DNA of 24,769 bases from Ignavibacteriales bacterium. GTDB lineage: Bacteria > Bacteroidota > Ignavibacteria > Ignavibacteriales > Ignavibacteriaceae. Each line of letters begins with the position of its first letter. Within the stretch, counting starts at the first letter, position 1. Shown in pieces: positions 14,995 to 23,405 of this stretch. A model generated the notes under the pieces. The model searched no databases, had not been told where the DNA came from, and worked only from the letters and a program-made list of their open reading frames with translations. The stretch covers positions 7,221-31,989 of the forward strand of contig PLNZ01000296.1 of the NCBI GenBank assembly GCA_003142915.1. Direction: 5' to 3'. A program made the position numbers and the translations under genes.

Positions 14995-16227
14995 ATGTAT
15001 AAGAAACTTTGCTATGTCTTTTTATTATATTTTATTATTTTAATTCTTCCTTCATGTTCAACAACCACCAGGCTTGCGAAAACGAAAAAAGAGTATATTC
15101 CGTCCAACAGTGCGCCAATAAAAGTATTGCTGAATGAACAGGAATTTAATTTATCGTATACGGTTGAAAGCCCCTTAATTTTGTATAAGAATGAGAAAAT
15201 AATAGCAATAGTAAAAAGCAGGAATGTATTAAGTTTTTTCATTACCGGTAATAGTTTAAAATTAAAAATAGCCGATTCTATTTTTGATGCAGCGTATTTT
15301 CAATTGAAACCGGCAGAAGAAGAGAATCCGATTTCTTATAAAGGAAGAAGCTATAGGGGAATTCTAAAAGTTGTGAAAGACGGGAACACAATAAGAGTTG
15401 TGAATCAATTGCCGCTTGAAGATTATTTAAAAGGTGTTGTTCCTGCAGAAATGCCCACTGGAAGAGACGACAGTTATTTTGAAGCCTTAAAAGCATTTGC
15501 AATTTGTGCAAGAACGTATGCAATTAATCGTTTGAAAAGCAATAATGAAGTTTTTGATATCTATCTTGATATGAGAGATCAGGCTTACGGCGGTGCCAGT
15601 GCAGAAAAGGAATTAGCAAGCCGCGCAGTAAATGAAACATTCGGGAGGATATTAAAGTATAATGATAAACCCGCTAAGGTATATTATCATTCCTCCTGCG
15701 GCGGGCATACTGAAAATGTAAAGTATGTTTTCGGCTTGAAAAGTATTCCTTATCTCCAAGGTGTTGAAGACGGTGATCCTCCTAATTGTTCTATCGCTTC
15801 TAATTTTTCATGGGAAGAAAAATATCCTGAAAATGTTTTTATCGAAAGACTCAGAACCTCAACTTTCATCGGCGATAAAAATTTTTCCTTAAAAGATGTA
15901 AAAATTAAAGACACAGATGAATCCGGAAGAGTAACCCTACTTGAGATTACTTTGCTTTCAAATGATGGCGAAGAAAAGATTATTAAGCTTGAAGGGAATA
16001 AAATTCGTTCAATAATCAGAACCGCCGATAATAATAATATTTTAAGAAGTACAATGTTTAACATTTCAATTGATGACGATAAAACGGTTATTATTACAGG
16101 AAAAGGTTACGGGCATGGCGTGGGACTTTGTCAGTGGGGAGCAATACATCAATCTGTTGAAGGCAAAAGTTATAAAGATATTCTTTCATTTTATTTTCCC
16201 GGTACAGAAGTAGGCAGACTTAAATGA
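14995..16227 (+). CDS. SpoIID/LytB-domain lipoprotein, probable lytic transglycosylase
   Basis: This 410-residue protein has a lipoprotein signal with lipobox 'ILPSC' and lipidated Cys at C21, so it is membrane anchored and faces the periplasm. The SpoIID/LytB domain covers about 110-410. Key parts are 'LPLEDYLKGVVPAEMP' with E152 at the expected catalytic position, 'EALKAFAICARTYA', 'DQAYGGA', 'YHSSCGGHTE' and the terminal 'GYGHGVGLCQWGA'. In Firmicutes SpoIID cleaves glycan strands without stem peptides during sporulation; in non-sporulating relatives it probably acts in peptidoglycan remodelling or septation. I chose ATG at 14995 over TTG at 14986. It overlaps maf by four bases (ATGA), and maf is itself linked to division and septum formation, so the pair may be functionally related. 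Confidence 0.9.
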   Translation: MYKKLCYVFLLYFIILILPSCSTTTRLAKTKKEYIPSNSAPIKVLLNEQEFNLSYTVESPLILYKNEKIIAIVKSRNVLSFFITGNSLKLKIADSIFDAAYFQLKPAEEENPISYKGRSYRGILKVVKDGNTIRVVNQLPLEDYLKGVVPAEMPTGRDDSYFEALKAFAICARTYAINRLKSNNEVFDIYLDMRDQAYGGASAEKELASRAVNETFGRILKYNDKPAKVYYHSSCGGHTENVKYVFGLKSIPYLQGVEDGDPPNCSIASNFSWEEKYPENVFIERLRTSTFIGDKNFSLKDVKIKDTDESGRVTLLEITLLSNDGEEKIIKLEGNKIRSIIRTADNNNILRSTMFNISIDDDKTVIITGKGYGHGVGLCQWGAIHQSVEGKSYKDILSFYFPGTEVGRLK

Positions 16228-16802
16228 TTAAAACAAATTTACCCGTTGTTTTAGCTTCCGGTTCGCCAAGAAGAAAAAAACTTTTAAAACAAATGAATTT
16301 AAATTTTAAAGTTTTAAGAGTAGATGTTGAAGAAAGTTTTAAAATAGGAGAAAGACCGGTACATATAGTCAAGAGGCTTTCGAAATACAAATTGGAGAAA
16401 GCCATAGAAACTACGGCGAAAGGAATTTTTATAACAGCCGACACAATTGTAGTTTTAAAAGGGAAAGTAATAGGCAAGCCGCGCGATAAAAAAGATGCTG
16501 AGAAAATATTGAAAACATTAAGTGGCAATACTCATTCAGTTTATACAGGCTTTTCCGTTTATAATTCTTTTAATGGCAAAATGATAACGGATTATGAAAA
16601 GACATTGGTTACTTTTAGAAAATTAGGACTTAGTGAAATCAGAGAATATATAGCAGGCGGCAGCCCTATGGATAAAGCCGGTGCCTATGGTATTCAGGAT
16701 GATTATGGCGCCGTGTTCATAAAAAAAATAACCGGCTGCTATTATAATGTTGTCGGGCTGCCGTTAACAAAGCTTTATCAATCATTATTAAGGATAATTT
16801 GA
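16224..16802 (+). CDS. maf: Maf-family nucleotide pyrophosphatase
   Basis: Maf proteins hydrolyse non-canonical or pyrimidine nucleoside triphosphates to monophosphates and are associated with septum inhibition. The 192-residue protein is of usual length. It shows the N-terminal 'LASGSPRRKKLL', the metal and catalytic region 'ITADTIVVLKGKVIGKP', 'LSGNTHSVYTGF' and 'GAYGIQDDYGAVFI'. The Ser-Pro-Arg-Arg and Gln-Asp residues suggest the YhdE-like dTTP/UTP-type branch, though I cannot assign the substrate firmly. The ATG overlaps the SpoIID stop as ATGA. The stop is followed after one base by the next gene, so it is the middle of a compact operon. Confidence 0.94.
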   Translation: MIKTNLPVVLASGSPRRKKLLKQMNLNFKVLRVDVEESFKIGERPVHIVKRLSKYKLEKAIETTAKGIFITADTIVVLKGKVIGKPRDKKDAEKILKTLSGNTHSVYTGFSVYNSFNGKMITDYEKTLVTFRKLGLSEIREYIAGGSPMDKAGAYGIQDDYGAVFIKKITGCYYNVVGLPLTKLYQSLLRII

Positions 16803-16803
16803 C

Positions 16804-17763
16804 TTGCTGAAAAAAGTTAAGAAAAATATTTTTATTTCTCTGGGTATTGCAGGAATTCTTTACCTTGGATTTACCATTTATGCCAATTTCAATAATGTTA
16901 TTTTTGCATTTGCTTCATTTAACTGGTTTCTTATTCCGCTGCTTTTGTTACTTTCATTGACGAATTATTGCATCCGGTTTTTGAAATGGGATTATTATCT
17001 AAAAGTTGTTGATGTAAAAATAAAGACGATAGATTCATTTTCAATTTTTATGTCAGGATTAATTATGAGCGTTACTCCAGGGAAAATGGGAGAATTACTG
17101 AAATCCTACTTAGTAAAAGAAGTGACAAAAACTCCAATCAGTAAAACTTTCCCGATAGTTTTCGCGGAAAGAATAACAGATTTTGTTTCTTTAATTTTTA
17201 TTGCGCTGTTGGGAGCGTATGTTTTTAATTTCGGAAGAGGAATTGTAATTGGAGTAGGAATATTTTTTCTTGTAGTTCTTATTTTAATAAGCAACCGGAG
17301 TATTGCAGAACCGCTTGTCGGGCTGTTTGAAAAAAGTAAATTTTTCAGGAAGCATCTTGAAAGCATTCATAATGCTTATGAAAGCTCATACCAACTGCTG
17401 CGCCCTCTACCCATGATATATATGACGCTTTTGAGCCTCGTCTCGTGGTCGTTTGAATGTTTGGGTTATCATTTAATTCTTATTAATTTTAATATAGGAG
17501 TTAGTTTTTTGTGGTCGTCATTTAGTTACGGTTTTGCAATCATAGTTGGGGCAATTTCCATGCTGCCGGGCGGTTTGGGCGTAACTGAAGGATCGCTTAC
17601 TTTTATGCTTGTCCGGAATAACTTTCCCAAAAACATTGCTGTTGCTTCCACCTTCATAATCAGGGTAGCGACGCTTTGGTTTGCGGTATTGATCGGAATT
17701 ATTAGCGTAACAATTTATCAAAATAGATTTGGTAAGATTAGCATGGAAACTGTGTCAAATTAG
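16804..17763 (+). CDS. LPG-synthase-TM (UPF0104) flippase-like membrane protein
   Basis: This 319-residue protein has about eight hydrophobic helices. It carries the hallmarks of the lysylphosphatidylglycerol synthase transmembrane family: 'FMSGLIMSVTPGKMGELLKSYLVK' early on, 'FAERITDFVSL' next, and 'GAISMLPGGLGVTEGSLTFML' near the C-terminus. Only the membrane flippase-like domain is present; the cytosolic aminoacyl-transferase half of MprF is absent. Proteins of this form are thought to move lipid-linked substrates across the membrane, substrate unknown. The start is TTG at 16804, one base after the maf stop, with AAGGAT about 8 bases upstream; no ATG occurs before the first helix. icd begins 15 bases later with its own ribosome site. 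Confidence 0.87.
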   Translation: MLKKVKKNIFISLGIAGILYLGFTIYANFNNVIFAFASFNWFLIPLLLLLSLTNYCIRFLKWDYYLKVVDVKIKTIDSFSIFMSGLIMSVTPGKMGELLKSYLVKEVTKTPISKTFPIVFAERITDFVSLIFIALLGAYVFNFGRGIVIGVGIFFLVVLILISNRSIAEPLVGLFEKSKFFRKHLESIHNAYESSYQLLRPLPMIYMTLLSLVSWSFECLGYHLILINFNIGVSFLWSSFSYGFAIIVGAISMLPGGLGVTEGSLTFMLVRNNFPKNIAVASTFIIRVATLWFAVLIGIISVTIYQNRFGKISMETVSN

Positions 17764-17778
17764 ATAAGGAGCTGGAAA

Positions 17779-19029
17779 ATGGCATATTCAAAAATTATAG
17801 TTCCACACGATGGTCAGAAGATAAAAGTTAAAAACGGCAGGTTGAAGGTTCCTAAAAACCCTATCATTGCTTTTATTGAAGGAGATGGAACCGGACCCGA
17901 TATTTGGTATGCTTCCAAAATGGTTTTTGATGCGGCAGTAGAAAAAGCATTTAAAGGGAACAAGAAAGTTGCCTGGATGGAAATCTTTGCAGGTGAAAAA
18001 GCATTATCTGTTTATGGACAGGATCAATGGCTGCCGGATGAAACAGTAGAGGCAATAAAAGAATTTACAGTGGCAATTAAAGGCCCGCTTACTACTCCAA
18101 TAGGTGGTGGAATTAGAAGCTTGAATGTTGCATTAAGACAGCTTCTGGATTTATTTGCCTGTGTAAGACCTGTTAAATATTACAACGGCGTACCGAGTCC
18201 TATGAAAGAACCTAAGAAATTGGATATTGTCATTTACAGGGAGAACACGGAAGACGTTTATTCCGGGATTGAATTTAAATCAGGCACGGATGATGCCGAA
18301 GAAATAATAGATTTTATTAATACCAGGTTCAATAAAAATATTCGTAAACCTTCCGGTATCGGGATAAAGCCTATGAGTGAATTCGGAAGCGCCCGTCTGG
18401 TTAAAAAAGCTATTGAATATGCGAGGGATCATAAAAGGGAAAGCGTTACATTAGTTCATAAAGGTAATATAATGAAATTTACCGAAGGCGCTTTTAAAGA
18501 CTGGGGATATAAAGTAGCCAAAGAAGAATTTAGGGATATAATTGTTACTGAAGAAGAACTATTTTCCATGCATAACGGTAAAATGCCTGAAGGAAAAATT
18601 CTAATAAAAGACAGAATTGCCGACAGTATGTTTCAGCAATTACTTCTTAGACCGGATGAATACGATGTAGTTGCAACTCCTAATCTGAATGGGGATTATA
18701 TCTCTGATGCAGCGGCAGCACAAGTTGGCGGGCTTGGTATGGCTCCGGGGGCAAACTTGAGTTACAGCACTGCAATTTTTGAAGCCACACACGGCACTGC
18801 TCCAAAATATGCGGGGCAAGATAAGGTTAATCCGGGTTCTGTTATATTATCTGGTGTTATGATGTTTGAATATATTGGCTGGGGTAAAGTAGGAAAGATA
18901 ATCGAGAAAGCTTTAAAAAAGACGATTAAGTCAAAAGTGGTTACTTATGACTTTGCACGCCAAATGAAAGGCGCTAAGGAAGTAAAATCATCCGAATTTG
19001 CGGCAGAAATAATTAAAAACATGAAGTAA
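17779..19029 (+). CDS. icd: NADP-dependent isocitrate dehydrogenase
   Basis: Icd oxidatively decarboxylates isocitrate to 2-oxoglutarate in the TCA cycle. At 416 residues it has the same length as the E. coli enzyme and is strongly similar along its length as I recall that sequence. The substrate loop 'GGGIRSLNVALRQ' contains S114, equivalent to the serine phosphorylated by AceK in E. coli. 'LVHKGNIMKFTEGAFKDWG' and 'DYISDAAAAQVGG' are conserved. K343-Y344 in 'HGTAPKYAGQDKVNPGS' are the residues that give NADP rather than NAD preference. AAGGAG sits ahead of the ATG. It is last in a run with SpoIID, maf and the membrane protein, to which it has no evident functional link. No aceK is present here. 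Confidence 0.97.
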   Translation: MAYSKIIVPHDGQKIKVKNGRLKVPKNPIIAFIEGDGTGPDIWYASKMVFDAAVEKAFKGNKKVAWMEIFAGEKALSVYGQDQWLPDETVEAIKEFTVAIKGPLTTPIGGGIRSLNVALRQLLDLFACVRPVKYYNGVPSPMKEPKKLDIVIYRENTEDVYSGIEFKSGTDDAEEIIDFINTRFNKNIRKPSGIGIKPMSEFGSARLVKKAIEYARDHKRESVTLVHKGNIMKFTEGAFKDWGYKVAKEEFRDIIVTEEELFSMHNGKMPEGKILIKDRIADSMFQQLLLRPDEYDVVATPNLNGDYISDAAAAQVGGLGMAPGANLSYSTAIFEATHGTAPKYAGQDKVNPGSVILSGVMMFEYIGWGKVGKIIEKALKKTIKSKVVTYDFARQMKGAKEVKSSEFAAEIIKNMK

Positions 19030-19145
19030 AACTTCTGCAAATTCATAAAAAATATTCTCTAAGATAAATGTTACTTTCTTGATTTTCAGGAAGGTGCTTG
19101 TTATTTTAACTATTATGATTAATTGATAAAAAAAAGGAGTTAGCC

Positions 19146-19559
19146 ATGTCTGAAAATAATGTTGGTAAAGGTATTTTGATTGGTTTTCTTGCCGGTGGAG
19201 CTATTGGCGCAATTTTAGCGTTGCTTTATGCTCCTAAAAGCGGTAAAGAATTAAGGAGTGATATAAAAGAAAAAGCTGATGAATATTTGGGCGAAGCTGA
19301 GAAATATATTGCAGAGGCGAAAGACAAAGCAAAAGATATGATTAACGAAGGCAAGAAGAAATCCGAGAAATTAATTAGCGATGCAAAAAATAAATCGGAA
19401 GAACTTCTTAGGGACGCCGAAAAAATATTTGGCGATGCTAAATCAAAAGTCGCTACTACAATTAACACAAGTAAAGAAAATACAGAAAATGAAAGCGGCA
19501 GGCTTAAAGATGCCGTTAAAGCCGGAGTTGATGCTTATAAAAGTTCCAAGAATGCTTAA
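19146..19559 (+). CDS. YtxH-domain protein
   Basis: This 137-residue protein has a Gly/Ala-rich N-terminal membrane segment (about 8-28, 'GILIGFLAGGAIGAILALLY') followed directly by 'APKSGKELRSDIKEKADEY', the signature of YtxH-domain proteins. The remainder is a long, highly charged Lys/Glu/Ala helix, probably a coiled coil, with heptad-like repeats of 'AKDKAKD', 'KKKSEKLI' and 'AKNKSEELL'. Members are often induced by general stress, and their molecular role is not settled. A strong AAAAAGGAG precedes the ATG. The DUF948-like gene begins 18 bases after the stop, a pairing often seen, and both proteins are single-pass with helical cytosolic tails, so they may act together. Confidence 0.88.
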   Translation: MSENNVGKGILIGFLAGGAIGAILALLYAPKSGKELRSDIKEKADEYLGEAEKYIAEAKDKAKDMINEGKKKSEKLISDAKNKSEELLRDAEKIFGDAKSKVATTINTSKENTENESGRLKDAVKAGVDAYKSSKNA

Positions 19560-19577
19560 TAAATTTAGAAATTAATT

Positions 19578-19967
19578 ATGAATTCATTCATCACTGTCTT
19601 GTATGTTATTCTGCTTGCATCTGCATCGGTGTTATGTATTGCATTAGTCGTTTTCCTAAGCAGGATTTCCAGAACGGTTAAAGAAATTGAAATTGAAATT
19701 AAAGATTTAACCCTGGAGATGAAGCCGCTTATTGCTTCTGCGACAAATTTAAGCGAAAAGTTAAATCAACTTTCAGATTCCGCCGATGATCAACTTTTGG
19801 TAACACGGAATATAGTTTCCAAAGTTAACAACAGGGTGGATACTATTTTGGATTTAGAAGAAAACATAAGGAGAGGGTTTGAAGGCCCTATAATGGATTT
19901 TATCAAAGGCTTCTCAGCTATAGCTAACGGGATAAGTGTCTTTTGGAAAGCCTACAAAAGAAAATAA
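19578..19967 (+). CDS. DUF948-like single-pass membrane coiled-coil protein
   Basis: This 129-residue protein has an N-terminal membrane helix (about 5-28, 'VLYVILLASASVLCIALVVF'), then a long helical region of the kind found in DUF948 proteins ('ISRTVKEIEIEIKDLTLEMK', 'LSEKLNQLSDS', 'NIVSKVNNRVDTI'). A short C-terminal amphipathic part containing 'GFSAIANGISVFWKAYK' completes it. The spacing of hydrophobic residues suggests a parallel coiled coil. It directly follows the YtxH gene, and the EF-G paralogue follows 48 bases later. The family call is by architecture and neighbourhood rather than strong motifs. A role in envelope stress is an inference. Confidence 0.7.
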   Translation: MNSFITVLYVILLASASVLCIALVVFLSRISRTVKEIEIEIKDLTLEMKPLIASATNLSEKLNQLSDSADDQLLVTRNIVSKVNNRVDTILDLEENIRRGFEGPIMDFIKGFSAIANGISVFWKAYKRK

Positions 19968-20015
19968 CCAAAGACTTATTCGATAATCTCACCTTGTATT
20001 AAAGGAGGAACTCTC

Positions 20016-22109
20016 TTGAAAGAATATGGTGCTGAATCAGTACGAAATATCGCTTTAATCGGTCATGGAGGAAGTGGAAAAACCTCGCTCTCTGAAATAT
20101 TATTATATACTTCCGGTGAAATAAACAGGATTGGAAATATTGCCGAAGGAACCACAGCTTCCGATTACTCTCCTAATGAAATAGAAAAGAAAATCTCAAT
20201 ATCCTCATCTCTTCTTCACCTCGAGTGGAACAATGTTAAGGTCAATATACTTGATACGCCGGGTTACTCCGATTTCTTAGGCGATGTGAAAGCCGGGCTT
20301 AGAGTCTCGGATACTGCGATTATGGTTTTAAAATCTGCTGAAGGTGTAGAAGTCGGTACTGAAAATGCAGTCCGCTTTGCAGGAGAATTAAATTTACCTG
20401 TAGCGTTATTGATTAATAAAGTTGATAATGAGCATTCTAATTTTAATAAGACTTTTCAACAAGCAAAAGAGAGAATTTCTCCTAATGCAATTGTTGTAAC
20501 ATTCCCTTCAAATGAAGGTTTAAATTTTAATACTGTTATTGATATCCTTTCTATGAAGGCTTACCAATATGGTGAGGCAGGCAGTAAGAAAGTTAATGTT
20601 ACCGATATTCCCGGCAATCTGCGGGGAACTGCTGAAACTTATAGAACAGAACTTATAGAAAAAGTTGCAGAAACAACCGAAGAACTTATGAATAAATATT
20701 TTGAGGAAGGTTCTCTTTCTAATGAAAATATTGAAACCGGACTTAAAATTGCTGTTTCAAAAGGAAGTCTTTCCCCTGTATTTGCATTTTCTTCGACTAA
20801 AGCTGTTGGGATGAACAACTTTTTGGATTTCGTTTCTAAATATTTTCCGTCGCCCGCAGATAAAGGCGGTGAGGAAGCTGTATTAAAGGATAGTAAAAAT
20901 AAAATCCTTTTAAAACCGGACGCATCAGGTGAAGTAGTCTTATTTATATTTAAAACTATTTCCGAACAGCACGTTGGTGAACTTTCACTATTTAAAGTCT
21001 TTTCAGGTACTGTTTTTGCCGGGCTTGATCTTATCAATCAGAGCAATGGTAAAACTGAGCGCTTAAGTCAACTTTCTGTTTTGAACGGACATAATAGAAC
21101 GGATGTAACAAAAATTCTTGCTGGCGATCTGGGAGCTGTTGTTAAATTAAAAGATACCCATACTAACAACACGCTTACTTCAAAAAATCTATCCGTTTTA
21201 GTAAATAAAATTGTTTTTCCCGAGCAGGTTATCAATAGTGCAATTATTCCAAAAGCAAAAGGAGATGAAGATAAAATTGCTACCGGTCTTCATACTCTTC
21301 ATGAAGAAGATCCCTCTTTTTCAGTTAAGTTTGATCCCGAAATTTCCCAGACAATTATCTCCGGTCAGGGAGAACTTCAGTTGGCTTTAGCAGTAAAAAG
21401 ATTAAAAGAAAGATACAGTGTTGAAGTAGACATTGTTGAGCCAAAAGTTCCTTACCGTGAAACTATTAAGGGTAAAGCGGATGATGTTGAATATAAACAT
21501 AAGAAGCAATCCGGCGGCCGCGGGCAATACGGGCATGTCCACTGTAAATTTGAACCATTACCCCGTGGAAAGGGATTTGAGTTTGTTGATGCAATAGTGG
21601 GCGGAGTTGTACCCGGCAGGTTCATCCCTGCAATTGAAAAAGGTATTGTTGATACTATGCAAAAGGGAGTAATATCCGGAAACCAGGTAGTTGACGTTAG
21701 AGTAACTTTGTTTGATGGAACATTTCATCCTGTTGATTCGGATGAAATGTCCTTTAAATTAGCGGCAGCACAATGCTTTAGGAAAGGTTTTCAGGAATCA
21801 AAACCGATTTTGCTTGAGCCAATTTACACAGTTGAAGTTACTGTGCCTGAAGAGTTTATGGGAGATGTAATGGGAGATATTTCAAGCAGGCGCGGTAAAA
21901 TACTTGGTATGGATTCGGATGGACATTTCCAGGTTATTAAAGCACAGGTTCCTTTAGCTGAATTGTACAAGTATTCATCTACATTGCGTAGTTTAACCTC
22001 AGGCAGGGGAATGTATAAGAGAGATTTTTCACATTATGAAGAAGTACCGAAAGAAGTTGAACAGAAAATAATTGAAGAATACAATAAATCAAGAGAAGAA
22101 GGGCATTAG
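20016..22109 (+). CDS. Elongation factor G-like GTPase, divergent paralogue
   Basis: This 697-residue protein has the five-domain EF-G layout: GTPase (1 to about 275), domain II, domain III ('GQGELQLALAVKRLKERY'), domain IV ('GGVVPGRFIPAIEKGI', tip 'FHPVDSDEMSFKLAA') and domain V ('EPIYTVEVTVPEEFMGDVMGDISSRRG'). G1 is 'GHGGSGKTS' (16-24) rather than the usual GHIDAGKTT. The switch I 'RGITI' is replaced by 'KKISI' with S61. G3 reads D80-TPGY-SDF, so the catalytic His after the Gly is Tyr84. G4 is N134-KVD. This matches the EF-G-like paralogues found beside the canonical FusA in many bacteria; their role is not well defined. The start is TTG at 20016, supported by AAAGGAGG about 7 bases upstream. 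Confidence 0.92.
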   Translation: MKEYGAESVRNIALIGHGGSGKTSLSEILLYTSGEINRIGNIAEGTTASDYSPNEIEKKISISSSLLHLEWNNVKVNILDTPGYSDFLGDVKAGLRVSDTAIMVLKSAEGVEVGTENAVRFAGELNLPVALLINKVDNEHSNFNKTFQQAKERISPNAIVVTFPSNEGLNFNTVIDILSMKAYQYGEAGSKKVNVTDIPGNLRGTAETYRTELIEKVAETTEELMNKYFEEGSLSNENIETGLKIAVSKGSLSPVFAFSSTKAVGMNNFLDFVSKYFPSPADKGGEEAVLKDSKNKILLKPDASGEVVLFIFKTISEQHVGELSLFKVFSGTVFAGLDLINQSNGKTERLSQLSVLNGHNRTDVTKILAGDLGAVVKLKDTHTNNTLTSKNLSVLVNKIVFPEQVINSAIIPKAKGDEDKIATGLHTLHEEDPSFSVKFDPEISQTIISGQGELQLALAVKRLKERYSVEVDIVEPKVPYRETIKGKADDVEYKHKKQSGGRGQYGHVHCKFEPLPRGKGFEFVDAIVGGVVPGRFIPAIEKGIVDTMQKGVISGNQVVDVRVTLFDGTFHPVDSDEMSFKLAAAQCFRKGFQESKPILLEPIYTVEVTVPEEFMGDVMGDISSRRGKILGMDSDGHFQVIKAQVPLAELYKYSSTLRSLTSGRGMYKRDFSHYEEVPKEVEQKIIEEYNKSREEGH

Positions 22110-22133
22110 AATTACCTGCACTGATGAGAGATT

Positions 22134-22634
22134 ATGAATAAACTATGGTCGCCCTGGCGGTCTAAATATATCGATTCTATTAAGGATAAAAGCAATTCAA
22201 ATGAATGTGTCCTTTGCAGAACTGCTAAATTGGAAGTAAGTGATTCTGAAAATCTTCTTATTGAAAAAGGGAAACATACTTATACAGTTCTTAACCTGTA
22301 TCCGTATAACAGCGGTCATTTAATGATAGTTCCCATCAGGCATACAAACAAATTTTCTTCTTTTTCAGCGGAAGAAAATGCCGAGATTATGCAGAAACTT
22401 CAATTAGCTGAAAAGATATTAAAAATTATTTTAAGCCCCGAAGGCTTTAACATCGGGGCTAATCTTGGTAAAGTAAGCGGCGCCGGTTTGGATGAGCACA
22501 TCCACTTTCATATTGTCCCCCGATGGAACGGTGATACTAATTTTATGCCTGTGCTTGGAGAAGTTAAGGTTATTTCTCAGGACCTTCTTGAAACAAAAAA
22601 GAAATTACTTGAAGCTTATTCCAAAATAAAATAG
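22134..22634 (+). CDS. HIT-domain nucleotide hydrolase/transferase
   Basis: This 166-residue histidine-triad protein has the motif 'HIHFHIV' with H122, H124 and H126, where the middle-to-last His normally acts as nucleophile on nucleotide phosphoesters. The N-terminal 'LWSPWRSKYI' and the cysteine pair C25-x2-C28 mark the subgroup related to Ap4A phosphorylase-like HIT enzymes of bacteria and actinobacteria. In these the Cys pair binds zinc with further His residues. 'LNLYPYNSGHLMIVP' is the conserved strand-loop binding the base. Likely substrates are dinucleoside polyphosphates or adenylylated compounds, not determinable here. It starts 24 bases after the EF-G-like stop with GAGAGA upstream, probably the same transcript. 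Confidence 0.92.
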   Translation: MNKLWSPWRSKYIDSIKDKSNSNECVLCRTAKLEVSDSENLLIEKGKHTYTVLNLYPYNSGHLMIVPIRHTNKFSSFSAEENAEIMQKLQLAEKILKIILSPEGFNIGANLGKVSGAGLDEHIHFHIVPRWNGDTNFMPVLGEVKVISQDLLETKKKLLEAYSKIK

Positions 22635-22688
22635 AACAGTTATTCTTTCAAGATATAGAAATAATATCCTAACTTTGATCTTCTTTTC

Positions 22689-22705
22689 TTACATTTCAAA
22701 TGTAA
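22689..22705. promoter_or_regulatory. 17-base palindrome, possible operator
   Basis: TTACATTT-C-AAATGTAA is a perfect palindrome with 8-base arms, lying in the 145-base gap between the HIT gene and the MORN-repeat lipoprotein, 75 bases before the latter's start. It has no T tract after it, so a dimeric regulator site is more plausible than a terminator. AT-rich composition raises the chance of coincidence. Confidence 0.35.
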
Positions 22706-22779
22706 ATATATTTATTTGTCGTTTTTATTCGGGACGTGCGATTGAATAAATAAATTTTTCCATTTTATTCAGACTTTAC

Positions 22780-23307
22780 ATGAAAAAAAACTTAATCAAA
22801 ACAATCCTAATAGGAATTTCGGCTTTAACCTTTTTATGTATTTCCGCAGCATTGTCTTCTTGTGTAAAAAAACAAATTAATAAAGTAGAATTAGTAAAAA
22901 TAAAAGGACTTTTATGTAAATACGGAAGTACTACGCCATTCACCGGCAGAGAGAAAGCCAGGTTGTCGAATAGGATTATTGAATATGATGTAGTTAACGG
23001 GGTTAGGAACGGTGATTTTAAAATTTTATATTCGGAAGGGAAACCCCAGATAGTCGGACAAATGGTGAATGATAAGAATGAAGGCCTTTGGAAATACTAT
23101 TATGAAAACTCCCGGATTGAGAGCGAAGGCAATTTTAAAAATGATATCCCGGAAGACATGTGGATATGGTATTATTTGGATGGTAAAGTCAGAGAGAAAG
23201 GTAGTTATATTTCAGGTAAAAGAGATGGCAAATGGATAACTTATGACAAAAGCGGGAAAATATCTGATGAAAAAAAATTCAAAGATGGCGAACTTATGAC
23301 TAAATAA
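22780..23307 (+). CDS. Lipoprotein with MORN-like (YwqK-type) repeats
   Basis: This 175-residue protein has a lipoprotein signal peptide ending in a lipobox 'LSSC' near residue 27. From about residue 75 it holds four consecutive repeats of 23-24 residues: 'GDFKILYSEGKPQ', 'GLWKYYYENSRIESEG', 'DMWIWYYLDGKVREKG' and 'GKWITYDKSGKISDEK', each ending in a charged 'F/Y-x-x-(G/D)' turn. This is the MORN variant pattern (G-x-W-x-x-Y-x-x-(D/N)-G-x-x-x) typical of YwqK-like proteins. Such repeats form extended beta-hairpin sheets and are binding modules; no enzyme residues are evident. It is a probable envelope lipoprotein of unknown partner. It precedes a second repeat lipoprotein by 98 bases. Confidence 0.85.
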   Translation: MKKNLIKTILIGISALTFLCISAALSSCVKKQINKVELVKIKGLLCKYGSTTPFTGREKARLSNRIIEYDVVNGVRNGDFKILYSEGKPQIVGQMVNDKNEGLWKYYYENSRIESEGNFKNDIPEDMWIWYYLDGKVREKGSYISGKRDGKWITYDKSGKISDEKKFKDGELMTK

Positions 23308-23405
23308 GGCTCATTACATTTATAAAGTTTTTATTAAATAGATTATAATTTATTGATCCAAAAAAAGTTCAATAATTTAATGTGAAAAATCTTCGGAGTT
23401 TCAGA

